Both the position numbers and the translations under genes were made by a program. The notes below the pieces were generated by a model. That model searched no databases and was not told the origin of the DNA. It saw only the letters and a program-made list of their open reading frames with translations. DNA of 36,352 bases, taken from NCBI GenBank assembly GCA_022614855.1, contig JAKEHU010000021.1, positions 1 through 36,352 of the forward strand. Reading direction: 5' to 3'. Origin of the DNA: Chlamydiota bacterium. Lineage in GTDB: Bacteria; Chlamydiota; Chlamydiia; Chlamydiales; Rhabdochlamydiaceae. Each line of letters begins with the position of its first letter. Position 1 is the stretch's first letter. Shown piece after piece: positions 21,138 through 29,584 of the stretch.

Positions 21138-23777
21138 GCTTTCTCCTACTTGTTGAATTAGCTTTGCAATCAATCCAGTCCAGCCAGTTTGATGAGAGGC
21201 GCCGAGACCAGATCCATTTTCTCCGTGAAAATATTCAAAAAAGAGAAAGAGATCTTTAAAATTTTGATCTTCTTCTATTTTGGGATATTTTCCAAAAATA
21301 GGTCTTTTTCCCTCTTCATTTTCTAAAAATAAGCGAATCAATCTTTTGGAAAGTTCTTCTCCAACCTCCCAAAGAGTAATCAAATTTCCAGATCCAGTGG
21401 GAAACTCCACTTTGAACTGCTCTCCAAAATAGTGGTGAAATTTTTGTAGGGATTCAATAATGAGAAAATTTATGGGAAACCAGATAGGTCCTCGCCAATT
21501 TGAATTTCCCCCAAATAATCGATTGTTGGATTCCCCCGGAACATATTTTACTTCGCAACGATGGCCATCCGCTTCAAAAACAAAAGGATTTTTTTCATGA
21601 TATTTAGAGATGGATCTAATTCCATAAGGAGATAAAAATTCTTCTTCATCTAGCATGTAATGCAAAACCCTTCTTAATTTATCTTCAGTTACAATCGATA
21701 AAAGCCTTCTCTTATTTACTCCCTCTTTGTAAATACAAGCTAAATTAAAGCTCACACTTGGTTTTTTGCTGATGAACCAGCTCATTCTCCTTGTAAAAAT
21801 AGGACATTTTTCAAGGAGGTCTGCCTCCATCGTTTCCACGGCAAGAAGAGGAATTAGCCCAACTAGAGAGCGCACTTTTAAAGGGACAATGTTTTGATTG
21901 GGAAGATGAAGAACATCATAAAAAAATCCATCTTCTTCATTCCAAAGAGAGTATCCCTTTCCGCCACAATTTGTCATTGCTGATGCAATTCGTAAGAAAT
22001 GTTCGAAAAATTTTGTCGCAATATCTTGATAAACAGGCTCTTCGTCAGATAGATGAAGGGCTATTTTCATCATGATGATGCAGTAAAAACTCATCCATGC
22101 ACTTCCATCTGACTGGTCAATTCTCCCCCCAGTTGGAAGCGAGCGACTTCGATCAAATACACTGATGTTATCCATTCCTAAAAAGCCACCCTGAAAAACA
22201 TTGTTTCCCTCTACATCTTTCTTGTTGACCCACCAGGTAAAATTGAGAAGAAGTTTATGAAAAGTACCCTCTAAAAAAGCGCGATCTAATTTTCCATACA
22301 TCTTTCCATCAATTTTATAAGCCCTCCAAATTGCCCAGGCATGAACAGGAGGATTCACATCAGAAAAAGACCATTCATATGCGGGAATTTGTCCACTTGG
22401 GTGCATGTACCATTCGCGCGTCATCAAGATCAGCTGTCTTTTTGCAAAATCGGGGTCGACTAAAACAAGAGGAACCGCATGAAATGCCAAGTCCCAGGAA
22501 CAGAGATAAGGATATTCCCACTTATCTGGAACAGACAAAATATCAAAAGTGGTCAAATGGTCCCAATCTGGATTGCGCGGCTCATCTCTTTTGATTGGAT
22601 AAAGAGGATCTCCTCCCTTCCACTGTTCTTGATCTAGATAGTAAAGTTGCTTTGAAAAAAGCATTCCAGCAAAAGCTTGTCTTTGAATTTTTTTAAGATC
22701 AATTCGAAGATTTTTTGGTTGAATAAATTCATAGAAAAGATCTGCTTCTTTTTTTCTTTTTTCCAAAATTTGATCAAAAGTTTTAAAAGGTTTTTCAAGA
22801 GTATTTTTTGTTAAGCGAAAATCTAAGGAGATTTTTTCTTCGGGATCTAACCAGAAATGGGATATCAAACAAGCTTTTGTTCCTTCATTTCTTGGTTTTA
22901 CACTAGTTTTCTCTCCTTCTATTAAATATCGATGAAAAGCATCTTTGACGTAATTTGTAGAATTTGCAATTCCATAGAGCTTCAATTGGTTTGTTTCATT
23001 TTCGGTGAAAAAAAAGTTTTCAAGTTTTTTTGCATAAAAATAATAGGTTCCCGAAGCCGGATGGTCTAATTTAAGATGGCTATTTTCCAATTTTAAAATG
23101 GGTTTTCCTTTCTCATCTCCAGTTGGCCCCTTTTCATACCCCCATTTCCAGGTATTTCGAAACCAAACTTGGGGGAGAAGGTAGAGTTCCTTTTTTTCTG
23201 AAGCGCGATTGATAGCAGTGATGCGGCAAAGAATGTCATCTTCATTTGCTTTTGCATATTCAAAAAAAAGATCGAAATAAAGATTTTGAGAAAAAATCTT
23301 TGTATCCCAAAGTTCATACTCAGGATCCTGAAGGGATCTTTGTCGACTCTCTTGAATAAGCTCTGAATAGGGAAAGGGTTCTTGAGGATATTTATAGAGC
23401 ATTTTCATATAACTATGCGTAGGAGTGGAATCAAGGTAGAAATACAATTCTTTGACATCTTCTCCGTGATTTCCTTCGGGACCTGTCAATCCAAATAGAC
23501 GCTCTTTTAAGATGGGATCGCGTCCATTCCATAGAGCGTAAGAAAAGCAGATGTGTTGAAATCGATCAGAAATTCCGCCAAGGCCATCTTCACCCCATCT
23601 GTATACTTTTGATCTGGCAAGATCGTGTGAAAATGAATTCCATACGTCGCCGGTTGCACTGCGGTCTTCGCGAACAGTAGCCCAAGACCGTTCACTTAAA
23701 TAGGGTCCCCAGTTTTTCCAGTTTGCTTTTCGCGCATGGTGAGAATAAAGTCTTTTAAATTCAGGATTGGAATCCAT
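21132..23777 (-). CDS. GH63-family glycoside hydrolase, copy 2
   Basis: An 881-residue paralogue of the GH63 enzyme at 11938-14604, colinear but clearly diverged. It shares WGPYLSERSWATVREDRS, FSHDLARSKVYRWGEDGLGG and GPEGNHGEDVKELYFYLDST. The proposed acid is Asp429 in CSWDLAFHA and the proposed base Glu848 in FFEYFHGENG, with NWRGPIWFPINF and GLGASHQTGW alongside. Both catalytic carboxylates are present, so it is probably active; no signal peptide. The start overlaps the upstream gp6D gene by 17 bp, making it the last gene of a thrS-parA-gp6D-GH63 series on the minus strand. Its stop codon comes from a repeat remnant in the overlap with dapA. The substrate is unknown and may differ from that of copy 1. 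Confidence 0.87.
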   Translation of the reverse strand: MDSNPEFKRLYSHHARKANWKNWGPYLSERSWATVREDRSATGDVWNSFSHDLARSKVYRWGEDGLGGISDRFQHICFSYALWNGRDPILKERLFGLTGPEGNHGEDVKELYFYLDSTPTHSYMKMLYKYPQEPFPYSELIQESRQRSLQDPEYELWDTKIFSQNLYFDLFFEYAKANEDDILCRITAINRASEKKELYLLPQVWFRNTWKWGYEKGPTGDEKGKPILKLENSHLKLDHPASGTYYFYAKKLENFFFTENETNQLKLYGIANSTNYVKDAFHRYLIEGEKTSVKPRNEGTKACLISHFWLDPEEKISLDFRLTKNTLEKPFKTFDQILEKRKKEADLFYEFIQPKNLRIDLKKIQRQAFAGMLFSKQLYYLDQEQWKGGDPLYPIKRDEPRNPDWDHLTTFDILSVPDKWEYPYLCSWDLAFHAVPLVLVDPDFAKRQLILMTREWYMHPSGQIPAYEWSFSDVNPPVHAWAIWRAYKIDGKMYGKLDRAFLEGTFHKLLLNFTWWVNKKDVEGNNVFQGGFLGMDNISVFDRSRSLPTGGRIDQSDGSAWMSFYCIIMMKIALHLSDEEPVYQDIATKFFEHFLRIASAMTNCGGKGYSLWNEEDGFFYDVLHLPNQNIVPLKVRSLVGLIPLLAVETMEADLLEKCPIFTRRMSWFISKKPSVSFNLACIYKEGVNKRRLLSIVTEDKLRRVLHYMLDEEEFLSPYGIRSISKYHEKNPFVFEADGHRCEVKYVPGESNNRLFGGNSNWRGPIWFPINFLIIESLQKFHHYFGEQFKVEFPTGSGNLITLWEVGEELSKRLIRLFLENEEGKRPIFGKYPKIEEDQNFKDLFLFFEYFHGENGSGLGASHQTGWTGLIAKLIQQVGESL

Positions 23778-24525
23778 CCGCTTCTTTCTTACCGAGACGG
23801 GTTGAAATCTCTTTCATTAGAAATAAAAGATGTTTTTTTTGCTGTCTAGATATTTGAAAATTGGCTGACTGAATAATAGATTGGATCTGTTTAAAATGAG
23901 ATTCTAATTTAAGGAAAATTTTTGAAGCTCTTTTATCCTGCGAAGGCAGTGGAAATTTTTCTCGGATCAATGTTAAAAGCTGTTGCTTTGTTTCTCCTTG
24001 ATAGTTTTGGATGATCTCTTCTTTTTTTTCTTTTGAAACAGGCCTTGAAGCCAAACTATAAATAGCTTGCCTTGGCATCTCATCCATTTTTTTCTGAAGA
24101 GTTTTTGAAAGAGAAATATAGAGTTCAAAATATTGGAGGAAATTGTAAGGGGTTTGCCGATTTCCATAAGCTGATTTCAGCCATGCAGTAAATGCACCGC
24201 TCTGATAATTTTTCAAAATTTCTTGTGCTTTTTTGATGCGCTCTCCATGCAAAATGATCGCTTGATTGTGAATTGCTTTGACTTCGGAAGTAATGGCAAT
24301 CAAGTCTTTCAAATCATTTTGGATTTCTTGTTTTTCCAATCGATATTGCTCTAAGAGAGATTGGAGAGCAATTTTTTCTTTTTCATTGAGATCGCTTATC
24401 TGAAAAATGGTTGAAAAGGGAGATAAATTTCCTGCTGATGAGAGGTTAGCTAAAGAAGTCATTTTGGAAGTTTTTGAAGGATCTTCTTTTAGCCTTCTTT
24501 TGAGCAATTGATTGAGTTTTAACAT
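23761..24525 (-). CDS. Chlamydial plasmid-type protein pGP6-D homologue
   Basis: A 254-residue, highly charged helical protein. Length and features (LLKRRLKEDPSKTSKMTSLAN leader, quoted in part; TAWLKSAYGNRQTPYNFLQYFELY; MDEMPRQAIYSLASR) match the pGP6-D family, known as gene 6 of the chlamydial virulence plasmid and with a chromosomal paralogue (CT583 in C. trachomatis, from memory). The GAFTAWLKSAYGNRQTPYN region is the most family-like. The molecular function is unsettled. The preferred ATG is at 24525, 34 bp after the parA stop; the open frame upstream to 24648 runs in the shadow of parA. The order thrS-parA-gp6D is the same as in Chlamydia and argues for vertical inheritance rather than a recent plasmid insertion. 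Confidence 0.8.
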   Translation of the reverse strand: MLKLNQLLKRRLKEDPSKTSKMTSLANLSSAGNLSPFSTIFQISDLNEKEKIALQSLLEQYRLEKQEIQNDLKDLIAITSEVKAIHNQAIILHGERIKKAQEILKNYQSGAFTAWLKSAYGNRQTPYNFLQYFELYISLSKTLQKKMDEMPRQAIYSLASRPVSKEKKEEIIQNYQGETKQQLLTLIREKFPLPSQDKRASKIFLKLESHFKQIQSIIQSANFQISRQQKKHLLFLMKEISTRLGKKEADGFQS

Positions 24526-24559
24526 ATGTAAACTAGGGTTACTGTAAATCCGCTTTACA

Positions 24560-25312
24560 TCAAATCTTATGAAAAATTTCTTCAGAAAGCAATCGATAAT
24601 CTTGGGCTGCTCTGCTAGTTGGTGCAATTTCAAAAATCGATTTTCCATGCACGCTTGCTTCCGAAATGGTGATATCGCGCCTAATTTTTGTCTCTAAAAG
24701 TTTTCCAGGAAAAGTTTTTTCGATAATTTGTAAGAAAGCATCATTACTCTTACCGCGCGGATTCCAAAACGAGAGTAAAACTCCTAAAAGAGAAATGCCA
24801 TGTCTTTCTTTAATGGAATTCATGAATAATCCAAGTCTTTGCAATCCTTTGATACTGTAGAATTCAGGGGTTGCGCATACCAAAGAATAGTTGGAAGCAA
24901 TTAAAGTAGATTCAGTCAGCCAACAAAGAGAAGGAGGAGTGTCGATGATGATTGCATCGTAATTTAATGGCTTGAGAAGATCTCTCAATCTTTCATGAGA
25001 ATATCGATCTGCGGCAAGTGTACCTGTAACTTCAATTCTCTCCAGCCAAGTATCTGCAGGAATGATTTGAAGATTTTTCATGGAAGTGGATAGGATCAAC
25101 TCTTCAATCTTTTTTTCACCTTGCAAGACAGAAGCAAGGCTGTCAAATTCATCGGGATCATAACCTAATCCCGTTGTCAAATTTGCTTGAGAGTCAAAAT
25201 CGATTAATAGAACTTTGCGTTTATGAAATTTGACTAAAGCAGCAGCCAAATGTAAGGCAGTGGATGTTTTTGCTGTTCCGCCTTTAAAACTGCTGACTGA
25301 GATAATTTTCAT
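24560..25312 (-). CDS. parA: ParA/Soj family ATPase
   Basis: A 250-residue ATPase of the ParA/MinD superfamily, which positions chromosomes, plasmids or protein complexes by ATP-dependent DNA binding. The deviant Walker A is KGGTAKTST at residues 10-18, with the signature Lys10 as well as Lys15. The A' block [16 protein letters not shown] follows, then Walker [19 protein letters not shown]. It resembles the chlamydial pGP5-D/CT582 proteins. No parB gene is next to it; instead gp6D follows. Its ATG overlaps the thrS stop by 4 bp, so it is probably translationally coupled to thrS. Whether it segregates the chromosome or serves another cargo cannot be told from the sequence. Confidence 0.93.
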   Translation of the reverse strand: MKIISVSSFKGGTAKTSTALHLAAALVKFHKRKVLLIDFDSQANLTTGLGYDPDEFDSLASVLQGEKKIEELILSTSMKNLQIIPADTWLERIEVTGTLAADRYSHERLRDLLKPLNYDAIIIDTPPSLCWLTESTLIASNYSLVCATPEFYSIKGLQRLGLFMNSIKERHGISLLGVLLSFWNPRGKSNDAFLQIIEKTFPGKLLETKIRRDITISEASVHGKSIFEIAPTSRAAQDYRLLSEEIFHKI

Positions 25313-27216
25313 GATACATTAAATAGGGAATGAAGTGATTTTTCTTCCCTTTCTTTTTTCAGTGTAGTCAAAAAGGAATTAAGATCAAATTCTCCAATAA
25401 CGCGATCTCTTGTTCGCAGATTAATGGTCTTTTTTTCTACTTCTTGATCTCCAACAGTGAGCATGTAATTGATTTGAGCAAGCTGCGCATCTCTAATTTT
25501 TCTGCTTACTGATTCATGAGAACCATCTACATCAGAAATAAAACCTGCTTTGGAAATTTGGTTAGAAATTTTTTCTGCATAGTCGACATGTCGATCAGCA
25601 ACCGGAATCAATCGAACTTGATGGGGGCTAAGCCACAATGGAAATCGGCCAGCAAAATGTTCGATCAAAATTCCCAAAAACCGTTCAATCGATCCGTAAA
25701 TAGCACGGTGAATCATCACAGGTCTTTTTGCAATCCCATCTGAATCGATATATTCGAGTTCGAATTTTTCAGGAAGAGCCATATCGAGTTGAATGGTTCC
25801 ACATTGCCAAGATCTATTCAGCGCATCTTTGATGTGAATCTCAATCTTTGGACCATAAAACGCTCCTTCTCCTTCTATAATTTGATATTCTTCTCCCCAT
25901 TCATCTAGAGCTTCTCTCAGACCATTTGTAGCAATTTCCCAATCTTTATCGGATCCAATGCTTTTTTCAGGTCGTGTTGCAAGCTTAAATGTGTAAGTCA
26001 ATCCAAAAGCGCCATAGAGTTTTTTTACTAGATTAAGAATATTGATAATTTCATTTTTAATATCTTGCGGACGCATGAAAAGATGGGCGTCATCTTGATG
26101 AAAACTGCGAACGCGGACAAGACCGCTCAATGCTCCTGATGGTTCATGTCGATGTACGTGGCCAAACTCTGCAATTCTTAAGGGAAGTTGTCGATAGCTT
26201 ACAGTATGGGATTTATAGTAGAGCATGCAGCCAGGACAATTCATCGGTTTGATTGCGAAATGGCGATTTTCAATTTCAAAGGCATACATGTGTTCACGGT
26301 ATACTTGCCAATGGCCCGATCGCTCCCAAAGTTCTTGACTCATGAGTTGCGGGGTTTGGATTTCTACATATCCTGCCTCGAGTTGGAGACAGCGCAAAAA
26401 GTTGACCAAATGGTTCCAGATGATCATTCCTTTTGGGTGGATAAAAGCCATTCCGGGGGCCTCTTCTTTTATAGAAAAGAGGTCGAGCTTAGGTCCCAAA
26501 ATCTTATGATCTCGTTTTTTTGCCTCCTCTAGTAAATCCAAATATTCTTTAAGCAATTTTCTATCTGGAAAAGAGATGCCGTAAATACGCGTGAGCATTT
26601 CTCGATTTTTGTCTCCTCTCCAATAGGCGCCGGAAGTTTTCATGATTTTAAATGCTTTGATTTTTCCTAAATTGGGAAGATGGGGCCCGCGACAAAGGTC
26701 AAAAAACTCCCCTTGAGAATATCCAGAGATTGAGCCTTCAAATTCTCTGATCATTTCGCATTTGTAAGGATTATCTTTAAATCTTTCTAATGCTTCCTTT
26801 TTATCTTTAAATTCGACCCTTTTTGAAACATAGTTTTCCTTTAAAATATTTTGCACCTCTTTTTCGATTTTCTCTAAATCGGCTTCTGTAATGTGCAAGT
26901 TGGCAAAATCGTAATAAAATCCATTTTCAATGGGTGGACCAATTGTGGGTTTTGCATCCGGCCAAAGCCGTAAAATGGCTTGAGCCAGGACATGCGCAGA
27001 AGTGTGCCAAAAAATCTCTTTTCCCAGGGGGTCGTCAAAACTAACAAAGGAAACGCGATCTTCCTCAGAAAGAGGAGAAGAGAGATCTTTTAAAACTCCA
27101 TTTATCAAAACAGCAAGGGCCTGATCAGGGTTTCGCAAATTGTTTTTTTCTGCGAGATCTTTTGCTGTACGTCCTTGTGGCATTGGTATTTTCTGGTCCT
27201 TGTAATAAATATGCAT
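25309..27216 (-). CDS. thrS: Threonyl-tRNA synthetase
   Basis: A 635-residue class II synthetase that charges tRNA-Thr. It has the full bacterial domain order: an N-terminal TGS domain (1-60), the editing domain with HTSAH at about 71-75 and FFDLCRGPH with the editing Cys near 175, the catalytic core with KPMNCPGC near 323-330 (zinc Cys), [17 protein letters not shown] (motif 2), and the anticodon-binding domain from about 530. I chose the ATG at 27216 (MHIYYKDQ), which begins the TGS domain and gives the usual length. The open frame extends to 27276, but that 20-residue addition has no counterpart in the family. It heads the minus-strand series thrS-parA-gp6D-GH63. Confidence 0.97.
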   Translation of the reverse strand: MHIYYKDQKIPMPQGRTAKDLAEKNNLRNPDQALAVLINGVLKDLSSPLSEEDRVSFVSFDDPLGKEIFWHTSAHVLAQAILRLWPDAKPTIGPPIENGFYYDFANLHITEADLEKIEKEVQNILKENYVSKRVEFKDKKEALERFKDNPYKCEMIREFEGSISGYSQGEFFDLCRGPHLPNLGKIKAFKIMKTSGAYWRGDKNREMLTRIYGISFPDRKLLKEYLDLLEEAKKRDHKILGPKLDLFSIKEEAPGMAFIHPKGMIIWNHLVNFLRCLQLEAGYVEIQTPQLMSQELWERSGHWQVYREHMYAFEIENRHFAIKPMNCPGCMLYYKSHTVSYRQLPLRIAEFGHVHRHEPSGALSGLVRVRSFHQDDAHLFMRPQDIKNEIINILNLVKKLYGAFGLTYTFKLATRPEKSIGSDKDWEIATNGLREALDEWGEEYQIIEGEGAFYGPKIEIHIKDALNRSWQCGTIQLDMALPEKFELEYIDSDGIAKRPVMIHRAIYGSIERFLGILIEHFAGRFPLWLSPHQVRLIPVADRHVDYAEKISNQISKAGFISDVDGSHESVSRKIRDAQLAQINYMLTVGDQEVEKKTINLRTRDRVIGEFDLNSFLTTLKKEREEKSLHSLFNVS

Positions 27217-27261
27217 ACTTCTATTAATGAGTCTTAATTCTAACGAAAATTTAAATTTAAT

Positions 27262-27285
27262 TAAACCACAGAGCACACAGAGAAA
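27262..27285. repeat. ACCACAGAG-type repeat arm (family R, copy 3)
   Basis: TTAAACCACAGAGCACACAG, then AGAAA, is almost the same as the left arm at 5822. Here it is a single arm with no visible partner. It lies in the thrS leader region, 46 bases before the start codon. Confidence 0.65.
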
Positions 27286-27329
27286 AAAATATAGATGATC
27301 AAAGAAATTTTAGTTAGTCTTATTAACAT

Positions 27330-27494
27330 ATGAACCTATCCGTAAATTCTAAAACCTGCTTTTCATATCTTTTTCATTATATTTTCATGCCACTTCTTGA
27401 CCTACTTATCCAAGTATGTCCTTCGAAGCGGCATAAAAATCTGATAAAAAAATCTCACAAAAATCAAATTTTTAGAATTTGCGGATAGGTTCAT
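27330..27494. repeat. Full structured repeat (copy E), 165 bp
   Basis: A complete copy with ends ATGAACCTATCCGTAAATTC and the near-perfect complement at 27471-27494. The inner stem (27381-27396 with 27425-27440) is different in sequence from that of copy B but still pairs over 16 positions with two wobble-type exceptions. The apical hairpin is TACTTATCCAAGTA (27403-27416). The right end supplies the ATG of the next gene. Confidence 0.92.
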
Positions 27495-28275
27495 GAAATT
27501 TTTTACACACCTCGTTTGGTTTGTCTTATGCACTAGTAAAGTCTTTGGCCTCTACTTTTCTAATCCTTTGGAGCCGGATTTGGTCGATCAAGGATTTTTT
27601 ATTCCAAAAGATTTTTTTTTGGGATTGAAAGCGGGATATCAGAGAGACATGGTTTTGGATCGAAAACTTCGAGTAAAATCAGGAGTAGTGAAGGGGCGTG
27701 TTGATGAATTTCAATTCCTCATGGATCAAGGAGTAATCACCCTCAATTTTCTCAATCGTTTGGAAACCTATGGCTCTTTGGGATCGATGAATGCATTTGT
27801 TCGCCATCGACCACATGTAGATCATCGCATACGAGAATATCAAACAAGCGATCATTTAACCTGGGGAGTGGGAGGAAGGCTTCTTCTTTTCAATTGGGAA
27901 TCTGCTACTTTTGGAATCGATGGGAAATATCAGAGGGGTTACCCTCATGTAAAATGGAATTCAATCGGCGGAGAAGCTTTTTCAACAGGGGCGAGACTTC
28001 TTTATCGGGAATGGCAAGTTGGATTTGGTGTTTCTTATGAAATTGATTTTCTTATCCCATATGCTGCATTTACCTATTCTAGTGCTCGTGCAACGATGAA
28101 AAAAGTAAAACCAAACATGCAACTTGGCACATCTCGTTTTACGATGAAAAGTCGAGAATTTTTTGGACTCTGTCTTGGATTTTCTCTTACTCCAGGGAAA
28201 TATTTTGATATTAACGTGGAAACGCAGCTTTTTTCTGAGCAGGGATATACCTTATCTGGTAATCTCAAATTTTAA
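27493..28275 (+). CDS. Outer membrane beta-barrel protein, MOMP-related
   Basis: A 260-residue predicted outer membrane protein. It has a signal peptide (about 1-19, ending VFG) and then LYFSNPLEPDLVDQGFFIP, which recalls the mature start of chlamydial MOMP (NPAEPSL...). After that come alternating amphipathic strands (ATFGIDGKYQRGY, RLLYREWQVGFGVSYEI, REFFGLCLGFSLTPGKYF). It ends in LSGNLKF with the C-terminal Phe expected of BAM substrates. At about 240 mature residues it is much shorter than the two 401-residue porins and is not a simple truncation of them. The ATG is part of the repeat end GGTTCATG, with only AGG as a weak ribosome-binding site. A second barrel gene follows after 73 bp. 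The barrel is well supported; porin activity is inferred. Confidence 0.75.
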   Translation: MKFFTHLVWFVLCTSKVFGLYFSNPLEPDLVDQGFFIPKDFFLGLKAGYQRDMVLDRKLRVKSGVVKGRVDEFQFLMDQGVITLNFLNRLETYGSLGSMNAFVRHRPHVDHRIREYQTSDHLTWGVGGRLLLFNWESATFGIDGKYQRGYPHVKWNSIGGEAFSTGARLLYREWQVGFGVSYEIDFLIPYAAFTYSSARATMKKVKPNMQLGTSRFTMKSREFFGLCLGFSLTPGKYFDINVETQLFSEQGYTLSGNLKF

Positions 28276-28348
28276 AAAACAATCTTTTCTTTTCAAAATA
28301 ATCACCTTAAGTTTAAAATTGCCCCTTCTCATTTGAAGGATTTTTCCT

Positions 28349-29584
28349 ATGAGATCATTTTTTTGTGCAATTTTTCTTCTCATGATTAGTGCCGCTGCTT
28401 TTGCAGATACGGTTGAGGCTGGTCGGGATCTGGAAGATCAAGATATTCAGGCTTTGCGAGATTGGATCAATACAAAAAGACAGGTTTCCTTGAAGGAAAT
28501 TGGTGGGGATCTTTCGATTAGTGGAGAGGTGCGAACAGAATTTCAAGCGGCCTGGGAAACGAGAAATGGAAAAAGACAAAGAGGTTCAGGAGGAGAAGCG
28601 CAGCTTCCTGCTCGCGCTTATGATATCGAAGTAAATTTGATGCTTGATTATCGCACCGATCGAACATGGGCATCGATTAAACTTGAATTTGATAATGATG
28701 CTGGAATTTTTAATGGAACATTAAACAAAATCGCACTTGAAAGAGCATACCTTGGCGGCAGAATAGTCGATGGAGATCTCTACACAATTGATGGAGAGAT
28801 TGGCCGCCGCAAAATGTTATTGTCTTTTGATTCTAAAGTTCAATTTGCCTCTTTTTTTGATGGAATCCTCGTTCGCTATGATCATGCTTTAGAAAATATT
28901 GCAGATTTTTATATCCACCCCGGTGGTTTTATTGTGAATGAAAGAATGGATCAATATGGATACATTGTTGAAGTTGGCTTTTTAAATATTGCAAATACAG
29001 GATTTTTAACAAAATATTCAATCGTCGATTGGGATACAAAACATTATTCAAAGAGTTTTGTCAACGATAGATTTAAATTTCTTGTCTCACAATGGCTCTT
29101 AGGATATCGCTTCATGATTAAGAGCATTGATAAAATTACTCTTCTCTATGCCGCAGGGCTTTATAATTCAAAGGCAAGGAGACTGGACGTTTCAGATCAC
29201 AAAAGGGCAAATTGGGGCGCTTACATTGGATTTTCAATGGGACAGCTCCGCAAACAATGGGATTGGGCCCTTGATGCCAATTATCAAGTTATTGCAGCGC
29301 AGTGTATCCCTGATTTTGATGTCTCAGGAATTGGCCTTGGCAATGCAAATAAATCAGGATTTTATACACAAACAATTACCCCTCTTGATGGGGGAGGCCC
29401 CTCTACTAGACAGACAGCAGGAGGGTTGACCAACTACAGAGGTTTTTCCATTACATTAGATTTTCTTTTAACGGATAAACTGGATGTTCAACAAAACTAC
29501 ATGCAATCGATTACACTCGATAATCACATCGGACCTTTTCGCCAGTTCAAACAATATGAGATAGAATTTATTTACTCATGGTAA
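28349..29584 (+). CDS. Outer membrane porin-like beta-barrel protein
   Basis: A 411-residue protein with a signal peptide (MRSFFCAIFLLMISAAAFA, cleavage near residue 19). A short periplasmic-type helix follows (DLEDQDIQALRDWINTKRQ), as in porins with an N-terminal helix. Then come many amphipathic strands rich in Tyr and Phe (LSISGEVRTEFQAAW, YDIEVNLMLDYRTDRTWAS, ALDANYQVIAAQ) and a C-terminal ending IEFIYSW with an aromatic last residue. It resembles the porins seen across Chlamydiota (such as CT372 of C. trachomatis, from memory), but I cannot confirm that. AAGGA precedes the ATG. The 3' end overlaps the converging transporter gene by 17 bp. Confidence 0.75.
   Translation: MRSFFCAIFLLMISAAAFADTVEAGRDLEDQDIQALRDWINTKRQVSLKEIGGDLSISGEVRTEFQAAWETRNGKRQRGSGGEAQLPARAYDIEVNLMLDYRTDRTWASIKLEFDNDAGIFNGTLNKIALERAYLGGRIVDGDLYTIDGEIGRRKMLLSFDSKVQFASFFDGILVRYDHALENIADFYIHPGGFIVNERMDQYGYIVEVGFLNIANTGFLTKYSIVDWDTKHYSKSFVNDRFKFLVSQWLLGYRFMIKSIDKITLLYAAGLYNSKARRLDVSDHKRANWGAYIGFSMGQLRKQWDWALDANYQVIAAQCIPDFDVSGIGLGNANKSGFYTQTITPLDGGGPSTRQTAGGLTNYRGFSITLDFLLTDKLDVQQNYMQSITLDNHIGPFRQFKQYEIEFIYSW

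Noticed and set aside
24526-24648. Longer N-terminus for the pGP6-D homologue
   Set aside because: The extension is the shadow of the parA 3' end, and the shorter form has the usual family length.
27217-27276. Longer N-terminus for ThrS
   Set aside because: The 20 extra residues precede a TGS domain that normally starts at the N-terminus, and they overlap a repeat arm.
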